A DNA stretch of 31,310 nucleotides. It comes from a virus. Positions 7,064 to 16,400 of this stretch are shown piece after piece. A model generated the notes under the pieces. It was given only the letters and a program-made list of their open reading frames with translations. It was not told the origin of the DNA and did not search any database. The DNA is taken from positions 1 to 31,310 of IMG/VR virus record IMGVR_UViG_3300030090_001388; one strand, 5' to 3'. A program made the position numbers and the translations under genes. How positions within the stretch are numbered: position 1 is the stretch's first letter; each line of letters opens with the position of its first letter.

Positions 7064-7875
7064 TCTGAACCTCCTTGTGGGGTATAGTCCCACATATCCT
7101 GCTGAATGCCTTGATGCACCAGTTCCAGAACTGCCGCTTCAATGGCACTTCTAACTGCATAGGTCGCAGTCTCGTTTCTGGCAGCCCCTGCTTCTATCTC
7201 AACGAGTTCAGTTCCGCCAGTTTCTGTAAATATAAAGGTATCAAAGTTTGTCGCCGTTGAATATATCTGCTTACTAGTGATCACATTCAACAACACCTGT
7301 CCCGTTTGAACGAGAACGGCTCTCAGAGACACGGTAACCTCATCCACTCGGTACTGTGCGCTTGCACCTATACCCAAATAACGCGCCCCTGCACCGCCAC
7401 TTAGAAGGTTTGTATCGTAGCCAATAATCCCGCCTGCGAGTATCAATCCTGAAAACAATAGTGGCTCTAGTTCATTAGCGCCCTCTCCATCATAATTGTT
7501 ACGGGTTGAGATAATTAACTGCCGTTCTCTGGTCAAAACGTCAAGATTTGCGCGTTCTGCAACCAAAAACCACGTACCGTTTCCGGCTGACATTAAGGCG
7601 TCAATCAGAAAAGAATCCGCCCCCTGAGTTACGGCAGTTGAAAACAATGCCATGTTATCGGCTGTAGCACGTTGACCTGTTTGATCTGCAAAAGAATAGA
7701 CACTCACTACAGCCTTTTGACGAGGCATCGGCAAGTTCTGAAGATCAGTCAGAGTTGGTCTTTCTACCCGTGGCTCTGGTGAGCAGTAATTACTTAAAGT
7801 GCCGCATGTATACGGGTCAACGCTAACGCACCCTGAGACTAAGAGTCCCATAGCACATAAAGTTAGAGAGCGCAC
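7060..7875 (-). CDS. csgG: CsgG-like outer-membrane curli secretion lipoprotein
   Basis: The 271-residue protein matches CsgG in length (277 in E. coli) and through its whole body: lipobox LVSGC with C16 as the lipid-bearing residue, then VVSVYSFADQTGQ (56-68), FSTAVTQGA (78-86), ERANLDVLTRERQLI (107-121), GGIIGYDTNLLSGGAGARYL (148-167) and DEVTVSLRAVLVQTGQVL (178-195). CsgG forms a nonameric outer-membrane channel for unfolded curlins. In the constriction loop the Phe before STAV is retained (F78), but the E. coli Tyr and Asn positions appear to be Asp or Asn and Leu here, so gating may differ. The start is a GTG without a clear Shine-Dalgarno, overlapping csgF by 13 nt, so translation probably depends on csgF. 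An extra cysteine pair (C24, C31) follows the lipobox. Confidence 0.93.
   Translation of the reverse strand: MRSLTLCAMGLLVSGCVSVDPYTCGTLSNYCSPEPRVERPTLTDLQNLPMPRQKAVVSVYSFADQTGQRATADNMALFSTAVTQGADSFLIDALMSAGNGTWFLVAERANLDVLTRERQLIISTRNNYDGEGANELEPLLFSGLILAGGIIGYDTNLLSGGAGARYLGIGASAQYRVDEVTVSLRAVLVQTGQVLLNVITSKQIYSTATNFDTFIFTETGGTELVEIEAGAARNETATYAVRSAIEAAVLELVHQGIQQDMWDYTPQGGSE
7069..7076 (-). promoter_or_regulatory. Consensus Shine-Dalgarno AAGGAGGT before the first curlin gene
   Basis: AAGGAGGT on the minus strand is 5 nt from the ATG at 7063 and lies in the last codons of csgG. It fixes the start of the curlin gene ten codons inside the longest open frame and predicts much stronger initiation than at csgG, whose GTG start has no clear ribosome site. 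Export channel and subunit would thus be made in unequal amounts. Confidence 0.75.
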
Positions 7876-8333
7876 TCGTCTGTACTACAGATGCCAAATG
7901 ATCCGACAGGTATGCGGATCTCCGTAATTCCTCCGTCAAGGTCAGTCACTAAAAGAACAATCTCTGTGCCCGTATTAACGAAACTAATTTGATTTCCCTG
8001 AAGATCAAATACTCCACCGGAACCACCACTCTCGCTATTGAAAAGAGAGTTAGCTAAATCCTGTGAAAGTTGAGCAAAGATGCGGCTTTCAAGGTTTCTG
8101 ACGAACTTAGCTAAAGTAGTATTTTCCTCTGCTCGAAGTATATCTTCTGCCTTGGATTCAAGTTCATCCAGTATTTCAGCTTTACGGGTTCTTTCCTGCT
8201 CATCAATCGTTAAATAATGCGCAGACTGACCAAACCCACTAAAAGAAGGGTTACTGAAGGTGAAAACCAGATCGGTTGCTTTGGCTGGAACTGCAAACAG
8301 GCTAATCGTTATTAACATCAACCACTTTTTCAT
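7863..8333 (-). CDS. csgF: CsgF-like curli secretion and assembly accessory protein
   Basis: The 156-residue protein has a signal peptide (MKKWLMLITISLFAVPAKA) and the CsgF N-terminal signature TDLVFTFSNPSFSG. In E. coli this segment plugs the CsgG channel, and the rest of CsgF forms a cap at the cell surface that couples secretion to nucleation. The middle contains a charged helix (about 44-75) and the C-terminal half strands such as GTEIVLLVTDLDGGITEIRI. It is slightly longer than E. coli CsgF (138) and ends with a cysteine pair (C149, C154). The AGGGAG ribosome site lies inside the preceding holin-like gene, and the two coding regions overlap by 32 nt, so the curli module is fitted closely to the phage lysis genes. 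No csgE is found next to it. Confidence 0.88.
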   Translation of the reverse strand: MKKWLMLITISLFAVPAKATDLVFTFSNPSFSGFGQSAHYLTIDEQERTRKAEILDELESKAEDILRAEENTTLAKFVRNLESRIFAQLSQDLANSLFNSESGGSGGVFDLQGNQISFVNTGTEIVLLVTDLDGGITEIRIPVGSFGICSTDECAL

Positions 8334-8565
8334 CTTTCTGCTCCCTTAGCTCAATCACCGTGTCAAGTTTCTGCTGTAACCGTATGATGTCATTATCAAG
8401 CATACGACATCTGTCTATGAGTTTAATCAACGTGACGTTAGCCTCTGCCAGTTTTGTCTTAATATTATTGGTTATAAAGTTCCAGATAAAATGGATCATG
8501 TACAGCAGACCGACAGTCGCTACTATCGGAAAACCGTACTCGCTGATTGCTGCGGCTACATCCAT
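8302..8565 (-). CDS. Small membrane protein with coiled coil, holin-like
   Basis: The 87-residue protein has one N-terminal transmembrane helix (about 11-32, GFPIVATVGLLYMIHFIWNF) followed by an amphipathic, coiled-coil-like tail with the phrase CRMLDNDIIRLQQ. The pattern repeats that of the preceding gene (FPI plus hydrophobic helix, then MNHDIVRLD), so the two look like paralogues. They sit next to endolysin and spanin genes, so a holin or pinholin partner role is likely, but this rests on position and topology. Its 3' end overlaps csgF by 32 nt. Confidence 0.65.
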   Translation of the reverse strand: MDVAAAISEYGFPIVATVGLLYMIHFIWNFITNNIKTKLAEANVTLIKLIDRCRMLDNDIIRLQQKLDTVIELREQKDEKVVDVNND

Positions 8566-8846
8566 TAATCTCTTCTTGCATCTTCTTTCCCATCGGCTCT
8601 GGCAATTCTGTTCAGATCGGGCCTGATCCCAAGAACACTACACATTGTTGCATCAAGCCTAACAATATCATGATTCATGGTTTTTACTCTATTATCAAGA
8701 GCTTGGACAATGCCATGTATTCCGTTGACCTGACCTATAACCGATTCTAAGATGTACTTGATCGTCAGGAATATGAAAAATCCTGCAATCAACGCAATAG
8801 CAATCGGGAACCCAACGTCACCGATCAGGGCAAAAGCCTCGTTCAT
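8565..8846 (-). CDS. Small membrane protein, holin-like (paralogue of the following gene)
   Basis: The 93-residue protein has a single predicted transmembrane helix (about 10-33, GFPIAIALIAGFFIFLTIKY) and a cytoplasmic tail with a predicted coiled coil (NRVKTMNHDIVRLDATM). BhlA-type phage holins share this one-helix plus charged-tail design. It overlaps the upstream gene by 4 nt (ATGA) and the downstream paralogue by 1 nt (TAATG). The duplicate pair may act as a holin and a regulator, which is inference. Confidence 0.65.
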   Translation of the reverse strand: MNEAFALIGDVGFPIAIALIAGFFIFLTIKYILESVIGQVNGIHGIVQALDNRVKTMNHDIVRLDATMCSVLGIRPDLNRIARADGKEDARRD

Positions 8847-9154
8847 TCTTCCTCGCCCTTAAACTTCTTGGATTGCCCAGAGGTTCCAGCGTAAATTCCA
8901 AAGACAGCGCCCATAGCTCCAACAATTATAGAGACCAAGCCAGCCTGCTCCAGATTAGGCTCTTCCAAGGTCATAAACCACAGGACAACCTCATAAACAA
9001 GATAGATGTATACGCCCACAAAGATTCTCGGAAAAATTCTCCATGCATCAACAGTTCTCGCTAGATGTATCCACCGTTGATAAGGATTTACCCCTATGTT
9101 GTTAGGGGTGACTTCTACCTCAAGATCAATTTTCTTTTTTATTGGTTCATCCAT
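8843..9154 (-). CDS. Two-helix membrane protein, candidate holin
   Basis: The 103-residue protein has a charged N-terminus and two hydrophobic helices, about 45-62 (FVGVYIYLVYEVVLWFM) and 74-92 (GLVSIIVGAMGAVFGIYAG), separated by the short acidic loop EEPNLEQA. This shape and loop are familiar from small membrane proteins in the lysis region of marine podoviruses, where they are usually called holins. With the two genes downstream there are three small membrane proteins in a row, and which one makes the lethal hole cannot be decided from sequence. Confidence 0.65.
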   Translation of the reverse strand: MDEPIKKKIDLEVEVTPNNIGVNPYQRWIHLARTVDAWRIFPRIFVGVYIYLVYEVVLWFMTLEEPNLEQAGLVSIIVGAMGAVFGIYAGTSGQSKKFKGEEE

Positions 9155-9156
9155 AG

Positions 9157-9546
9157 CTACTCTTCCTCTTGATCTCTCGTTGGATCATTATCACGATAAT
9201 ACTTAATGATGTTTAAACTCTGTCTGATATACCGCCTAATATCGGCTAGGTTATTCGCTAGGTTTTCATAGGCTTGAGAGGTAAGCGCATAGTAAGCCAG
9301 AGCAGGTGCATTACCCTCATCGTAATTATCAATGTATTCCCTCATCACACTCGGATTAAGGACTACCCACTCTATTTCAGCAGGATTAACCGCTTCAGGA
9401 AGTGTGGGATGATACATGGGAGCCGGTTCTGTAATAGTGACAATCTCTACCGGAGCTACTTCCGGCACAGCCGGAGGATCACTAAACAGATTGCCTAAAG
9501 TAGAACAACCACTAAGAAAAACACTACTCAGTAACAGGTACTTCAT
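9157..9546 (-). CDS. Lipoprotein in lysis cassette, candidate outer-membrane spanin (Rz1-like)
   Basis: The 129-residue protein has a lipoprotein signal (MKYLLLSSVFLSGC, C14 as the lipidation site), a Pro/Val-rich linker (about 24-55), and a helical C-terminal domain containing VVLNPSVMREYIDN and NNLADIRRYIRQSLNIIKYY. Its start overlaps the upstream Rz-like gene by 23 nt in another frame, the usual layout of inner and outer spanins. It is longer than classical Rz1 (about 60 residues), so it may be a different lysis lipoprotein. It contains one GTTTAAAC copy (9211-9218). Confidence 0.6.
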   Translation of the reverse strand: MKYLLLSSVFLSGCSTLGNLFSDPPAVPEVAPVEIVTITEPAPMYHPTLPEAVNPAEIEWVVLNPSVMREYIDNYDEGNAPALAYYALTSQAYENLANNLADIRRYIRQSLNIIKYYRDNDPTRDQEEE

Positions 9547-9943
9547 CGAATTGCCTTGGGTTAGTTAGATCAACGAACTGTTGGTGTACCTGTGCAGTAC
9601 CTCGGTTTACAACTCCCTCAATAAGTCCCGGACGGGCGATAGCAAGGTTATTGAGATCATGTCGAGCAAAGGTGTTGCGCATCTCAGAGACCTCCTGACG
9701 AGCCTCATCATTAGCCTCGGTTAGCTCTGTAATCCTTAACTGATTTTCTCGTTGGGCTTGTAGCTGCTCTTCTAGCTGAGTATTTTGCTGAGAAATAGTA
9801 TTCTCAAGAACTTCCTGATTATTAACTGAGGTTTGAAGCTCTACCTGAAGTTGCCCTATTTGAGCTTTCTGCATATTGATATAAAAGTAACTGCCTCCAG
9901 CAGTAGCGATTAACAAAAAACCTAGAGCAATACTAAGATTCAT
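9524..9943 (-). CDS. Rz-like inner-membrane spanin
   Basis: The 139-residue protein has an N-terminal membrane anchor (about 3-23), a long Gln/Glu-rich coiled coil (about 26-95) and a conserved-looking C-terminal block, FARHDLNNLAIARPGLIEGV followed by NRGTAQVHQQFVDLT. This is the organisation of Rz-type i-spanins, which link the inner membrane to an outer-membrane lipoprotein and fuse the membranes at lysis. Its 3' end overlaps the lipoprotein gene, and it follows the endolysin gene by about 100 nt. Confidence 0.72.
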   Translation of the reverse strand: MNLSIALGFLLIATAGGSYFYINMQKAQIGQLQVELQTSVNNQEVLENTISQQNTQLEEQLQAQRENQLRITELTEANDEARQEVSEMRNTFARHDLNNLAIARPGLIEGVVNRGTAQVHQQFVDLTNPRQFDEVPVTE

Positions 9944-10010
9944 AGAGCAATACCATAATTGTTAAAGCAACAAACCATCGAACAGCAACAATAGCTTCCC
10001 TGTCAGACAT
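9933..10010 (-). CDS. Possible 25-residue transmembrane protein
   Basis: A short open frame, MSDREAIVAVRWFVALTIMV and a few further residues, fills the space between the endolysin and Rz-like genes and overlaps the latter's start by 11 nt. It has one hydrophobic helix with a charged N-terminus. No convincing Shine-Dalgarno is seen. The position in the lysis cassette and the overlap make it plausible as a small lysis protein, but it may be chance. Confidence 0.35.
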   Translation of the reverse strand: MSDREAIVAVRWFVALTIMVLLYES

Positions 10011-10041
10011 ACAACAACATAAACATCGGCACTTACGCATC

Positions 10042-10482
10042 CTACTCAATATATCTACCAGTTCTTATCATTTCAGTCAGCGTTTTAGCCCTGTTCCCAA
10101 CCTGAGAGGACCATCTTGAATCAAGAAACTCATCAGCAGCCGCTCTCCAATTTTTACTAGCCATTGCCGCAAGAGCATTTTTAAAAGCTCTTAAACGTGT
10201 TTGACCAAGATTAAAGCTGATATCAATCATTGCATCTTGCCTAACCGAATCAAGGTCGGAAAACCATGAATACTCTGAGTCAAGCTCAACATAAACCCTA
10301 TCTATATCATTTTGCAGAAGATAATCTATCTCATCTTCGGATAGACCAATGCCGCCTTCAGGATCTATATTTCTTCCCACGCCAACAGTGATCTTGGATG
10401 CACTGCATTTATAAGCATGGGATTCGACTCCCTCATGTATCTTGAGCATTTTTATTAATTTGCTTGAAGTTTTATCGTTCAT
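10042..10482 (-). CDS. GH24 (T4-type) endolysin
   Basis: The 146-residue protein is a T4-lysozyme family muramidase that cleaves peptidoglycan at lysis. The catalytic triad follows the E-x8-C/D-x5-T pattern: E17 (HEG), C26 (AYKC) and T32 (ITVGVGRN), so the middle residue is Cys rather than Asp, a known variant in the family. Later motifs DAMIDISFNLG and FKNALAAMASKNWRAAADEF fit the C-terminal lobe. No signal peptide or anchor is present, so it needs a holin. Its start overlaps the giant gene's stop by 4 nt (ATGA). A GGGA-type ribosome site lies upstream. Confidence 0.93.
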   Translation of the reverse strand: MNDKTSSKLIKMLKIHEGVESHAYKCSASKITVGVGRNIDPEGGIGLSEDEIDYLLQNDIDRVYVELDSEYSWFSDLDSVRQDAMIDISFNLGQTRLRAFKNALAAMASKNWRAAADEFLDSRWSSQVGNRAKTLTEMIRTGRYIE

Positions 10483-13400
10483 TTTTGTCTTTCCCTTTGT
10501 TCATCTGAAAGCAAAGCTCTATAAAGGTTAGGGCTAGGAGTAACACTTTGAATAAGCTCTTCAAGAACTTGCATTTGTAACTCTATTTCCTTATCAAAAG
10601 ACAGCAGTCTTCTTCTTCTTTCTTCACGAGACATGCTTCTATCTTGAAGCATTCTATTTCTTGCTGTAGTTGTTTTCTGTAGTTCTTGTTGAGCATAATA
10701 AACAACGTTAGAAGCAGTTTGTGGATCTATACTGTAAAGGTTTAATCCTGCAAATTTTAATGCTGCCTGAGTAACCGTGTTTCCCTCTCCTCCTCTGGAG
10801 GATCTTTGACCAGAAGAAGCATCAATTAATCGCTTGGTTGCTCCATAGTCTGTATGAAGAAATCCGGGCAACATATATTGATTAGCTAAATAAAGTATTG
10901 TGTCTGTTACCTGACCACGGCCCTGAAATAGCTCTTCTTTTGCCCCTCCAATCCATAAAGGCTCACCTTCTTTTCTAATTGGTTGCAAAGTAAATGGATC
11001 TATATTCGTTAAGGGGCCATGCAAAGCCCATAACGGACCTCCAAAAAGACCAATAGTGCTTATAATATCCTTCCCATTTATCCCTTCCTTTTGTGGACCC
11101 GGAGCAAGCTGTTTTACCCCTTTGATAGCCTGATAGGAAAGGTCTGTGAAAGCTCCCCACGGAAAAATAAAACCAAGGTCAATTAACTGAACCCTGCCAT
11201 TAGAGTCTCTTATAGGAAGGGGGAACGTTGCGCCGGGATTCTTAGCAAAATCAGGCAAAAGATTCAGCATTGTTTCATATTCTTCATCGTCAATATCAAA
11301 CATATTCTTAAATACTGCCTCAAGTCCCAACATCATTCCCACATAAGGAGCAAACTTAAAGGGCCTGTTTATAGCGGTATCTAATAAAACAGGGGCAACT
11401 TTATAATAAAAAGTTAAAAACGGAATACCTATAGGACTTGTCCTAGTACCTCTTACAAAAGGAGGCACAAGAGAATAATCAAATAAATATTTCTGAGCTT
11501 TTAAGAAAGCCTCATCAGCCGTACTCTGCTGATGCTCCATCATATCCAAGGCAATAGCAGTTTTACCCATAACCTCTATATTTTGATACCACTGACCAGA
11601 CTTCTTCATAATCTTTCTGAAAGTCTTTATGTTCAACCAATTAAGAATTCCAGCGTCTTCAATGGTAACTTCATTAAGCATCTGCTCAATATCTTCAACA
11701 AATCTATATAGCTCTGATTCAGTAAACGAGGCTTCTGCAACCCCCCTATCAAGCATCGCTTTGTAATGCTTAGATTTTTCCATTGCCTCAGCAAATTCTT
11801 GCTCAGACATTTTGTTCTTATTTTTTACCGCGTTTTTATAGGCAATTATTTCTCTGACTGACTTAGCCATATTTGGCAATATCCTGTGCATTGGAACACC
11901 GGATAGATGCATAAGAATCATATTAGAAAAAGTATTACGGGCAACTGTCGGAGGGTTAAGAGGAACCTTGATTCCTTTCCATATAGCTGTTGCCTTTCTT
12001 GCAGCTTTTCCTAGCTTGGTATAGGAGTTGTCTCCCCATCCCGTGTAACTTACACCGGTAATAACATCATCATAAATAGTTGAATGAACAGCCATGCCAG
12101 CAAGTTTTCCATACTTAGGATGATTAGGAACCCGTTTAAACGACTGCCCTCCAGCAAGAATCTCTAAACCGCCGGGATCTATTGCGTCTAACTTTTTAGG
12201 ATCTACATTTTGATTGGAATCAAGAACTGCTCCAAGACCTAACTCTTTGGCATATTGCTGCAAAACAGGAATATAAGCCTCTCGTAACATTTGAGCCGTA
12301 GCAATCATTTCCTGAGCTTTCTTTTGATCTCCATCTTGAAAATACTTTGCGTTATTTTCAAAGTCTTGGGCTGCTCTGTGCATCCAAAAAACAGAATCTT
12401 CCATCTGTTTTCCAGTGTTAGGATCTATCCATTTAACCATCAATTTGTCGTCTTTTAATGCCCAATTTTTTCCTTTTGATATAGAATCAAAAAACTCCAT
12501 CAGGGCTATATCTCTCATGGATCTCTGTATATGCCTTCCAACAACAAATTCTGGAGCGAGTTCAGTTAAATCTCCAAGTAAATTACGAGTTGTAACATCA
12601 TCTACAGGGATTTTTTGTTCTTGCAAATAAGAAAGGGATTTTCCAGATGGATCTGCCAAAATATGTTTAAGATACATTTGGGGCATGTAAGATCGCTTAT
12701 TTGATTCAAACGTATCTGGTCGTAAAAGACCCCTTGAAACGAGTTCTTTTCCTATATCCTCAATAACATTTTTTGCCCTGACAGCAGACTTAGCCACATT
12801 TTTATCTATTGCCTGAAGTACCTCTAACCTAGAAGCCTCTCCATCAGCAGGAGAGGTTGTCATATAAGAAACAAGCGCCTTACGTAAATTTTCTGAGTCT
12901 GCTCTCTTTTTAGGATTTCTTTTATCAAGATAGGGAGCAAGGTCATTTCTTAATCGTAGGGCAAACTCTTCTACTCTATGTATAGTTCCTAAAAACTTTC
13001 CACGTTCCAGAAGATATTTTTCCCTGTCATGCAAGCCTTTAAGAGGTTGTGCTACGCTGCTATCCAGCCAATTGGTTATTTTTGATCTTGTATTATCAAA
13101 TAAACGTTTTCTTTCTCTAGCTCCAGACCTTCCTAAAGCTGCCATAGAATAGGCAACAACATCGGTTCCGCTTTCCCCGCCTTTTCTGTCAGTCATATCA
13201 GAAGTTATTGGAAAATATGTGCTTGAATTATTAGCAGCAGAAACTATTTGCCTACCTCTTGACACCTGTTCAGGAGGAAGGTCTAGGGGATCTATATCTC
13301 CTACCTCATACATTCCAGATTCTTCTGCAATTTGACGTGCTAATATTTCTTCATCTGTAAGGGGTTGCTGCTCTAAAGTCTCTTCAAAAAAAGTTTCAAT

Positions 13401-16400
13401 ATTAGGTAAATCAGCCATTTCATCAGGAGAAACGATCCTTGCTCCTGTTGGCCCCTCTCCAAACCAAACTACCTGCTTATTTTTTTTGTAATCCTTTTTC
13501 TCTCTATTTGAAAAAGTTCTTGTTAAATTTTCTCTAAGCTGATTCGGTATTTGATGATCGTACATCTGGACAAAACCAGAGATTCCTACAGGTATATCTA
13601 TAGAACCATCCGGTTTTCTTGCATTGGAAAGGTTCCTTCTTGATGTCTCACTAAAATACTTATTAAAAAGATTTAAAGTCTCTGTATCCACAGTTTCCTT
13701 AGACATAAGTCTTTTCTCAAGATCCAGAACCTCTTGGGTTGTTTCGTTAATAAACTCAATGATATTGGGGATTTCCAGAGTTTCCTGATCGTTTTCAAAT
13801 TGGGCTTGCTCTTGCTTATAAAGAACAAGATTTGCAACATCTTCTCCTATCCAATTATTAAACTTTCGTTGATCAAATCTTTTTGGTCTGTCTTTTCGTA
13901 TAGGACCTATATCAGTAGGAACAGAATATTGCACTTGATAGCCGTCTTCGGCATTTTGAAGTCGAGTTATAGACAGTCCAGATATATGATCTTTAAAGTT
14001 CTCCCAGTACCTTTCTTTCTGAAAATTAGAATTAGCAACAGTTATTCCATCGTAGCCTCCGTCAACAGCGATTCTGACAGCATGACTAAGACCTAGATTT
14101 ATCCATTCAGATTGTTTTTTAAATGGCAAATTTGGATAGCTACCGTCCTTTCCATAAACCCGATCCTCATGTTTAGCAAGGTTTTTTCTTACTTCATTTT
14201 TTTGTGTTCTGTTTAAACGAGACCATGTGTTTCCACGTCCGTACATAGATTCTGCTGCAATATCTCTTATTTGTGCGCCTGCTCCCTGATGTATATCGGA
14301 TTGAACCTCTTCAACAACTAAAATTTTCTTTCCGTCTTCTGTGAGAATATCGGAAACACGAATATGAACTATAGGATTTTTAATGTTTCCGGTATGCCCT
14401 TCAGCATAATAGTTAGGTATTGTCTTTCCCTTATACAAATCAGAGGGAACATCGACAGGAGAAGAAATAACAATCATTCTAGCGCTTTCAGGGCCTACCT
14501 TATATTGATCCCATGAATCATAAAAATCTTCAGAAACCCTTCTTTTGCCCCATACCGTGTAATCTATAAATGGAGGACTTATATCAAGAAATCCTTCTCC
14601 AGCAACTGGAGCAGGACCCTTCTGAGCTATTGGCAAAACCCTAGACCTTGGATCACCTTGAAATTCTTCTGGATTACGAAGTCCAAAAATTCTGCGTTGT
14701 GCTTGTTTTATTTCATCTTGATAGTTAGTAATATTTCGATCTTCTAATGGAGATGTGCCTGCTCTTGTTGCGAGAGCTTCCCATAAATCAGAGATTTCTT
14801 TTATGTCACCGATACTCCGAGGCATAAGGCCAAAATCACTAAGAATAGCGTTTTCTTTAAAGCCATCTTCAGCAATTTCAGCAAAAACATCTTCTGAATT
14901 AATTCTCTGACCAATTTGTCTTTTTAAGACAAAATCCTGCAAATCCGACAACGCCTCATTTTTTAACTCTTCAAATCTAGGATCATTATCTAGCTCATAA
15001 AAGACACTATCTCCATCGCTTGTACGACCTAGAAATCTTGGATTAGGCTCTCCATCTATAATCTCTCTGTTGTCAAAAAACTCATCAAAAAGCTCCTTGT
15101 TTTCTTTTCTTAGCCCTTCCCATTTTTCATAGATAGGTTTTATATCTTCAGGAAGTTTGTTTGGCTCTCCAGATTTTATCTGCTCTGAGCTAAGAACACT
15201 CATAAGCGTTCTAAAGGGATATATTTTTGAAAAATATCTTCCGTACTGAATGTAGTTTTCTCTCAACTGATCTTCTGCCATTGACAAAGCAATCTGATCC
15301 GTTGATGAAAGCCTAGCGTCTTCGGTATATCCAGCTACATGTATCTCTACTAAGTGAGATTCTTTTTTTAATTCTTCTAAAAGCTGCTTCTTAGTTATTT
15401 TTTCGTCAAAGTTTCTTGAAAGAAAATCAGGAAGCTGAGAGTTGAGCAATTCAGCCATTTTAAAGTCACCCCTAGATACAGCACCTGCAAGAAGTCCTGA
15501 CTTTATTGGGATTCCGTTATTGTCTTTTTTTCCTAAAGTATCAAGCCATTCAGATCCTTTGGCAGAATTTTGTGTCTTTTTATCTTCCAGAAAAGATGTA
15601 AGCTCAGATTTAAGGCGATAGTTATATTGTTTTGCTGCTGCTTTACCCATGTGAATCATAGGCAAAGGGCTGTCATCTGCGGTTCCACTTGGATCAATAC
15701 GGCCTATAGGCTCTTGTGTCCCAATCTCCCCTTTTCTAACCATATCGAGCAAAGACTTTATCTTTGCTTCCTGAGCTGCAAGTTCAGAAGGAGTAAAAAG
15801 CTCCAGCTCGGCAGTCAGGGAGTCTTTATCAGTGCCATTTATAAACCGTCCAATCCGTTTAAACAGATTATAGATGGAATCGAGTATTCTTCTCAGGGGT
15901 CCTTTATCAAGCTCTTTGGTAAGTACGTCAGGTGGCTTGCCGTTTCTTTCCATTGCGCTGTTATAGTACCCGGATGTATATGCCAGCAGCTCCTGAATAT
16001 CTGTTTCTGTTCCCGGCTCAATATCCTTGAACGCAAGACTGTAACCATCTTCGCCAAGTAACTCTTGAACTACGCTTCTTAACTTGGCGCGAGTCTCTGG
16101 TAAGTCAATATAGTTTTGTTGTTCTTCTGTAAAAAATCCTTCTCTTAGAAGATAGTGAGTTGCTTCATGGAAAGCGGCGTTTTGAGGATCAGCATATTCA
16201 TTTTCTGCGGTTGAGACGGCAACTATGTTTCCAATCTGACGGCCCATAACAGGAATACCGTTTTGGTCAAATAAACTATTTGCTATCCTGCCATCAGCGT
16301 TAGGAGCTGCCTTTTTAATAATATTGTTGATACTAGTTGCTATTGCTATGTCTACGTCTGTAGGGTCTCCTAACATAGGCTCAAGTATTGTTCCTTGAGA

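Noticed and set aside
4532-8333. Reading the window as a bacterial chromosome with a normal curli operon
   Set aside because: Both flanks are phage genes (endolysin, spanin, holin-like upstream; HNH-like and DUF6321-like downstream) with coding overlaps, so the module is in phage context.
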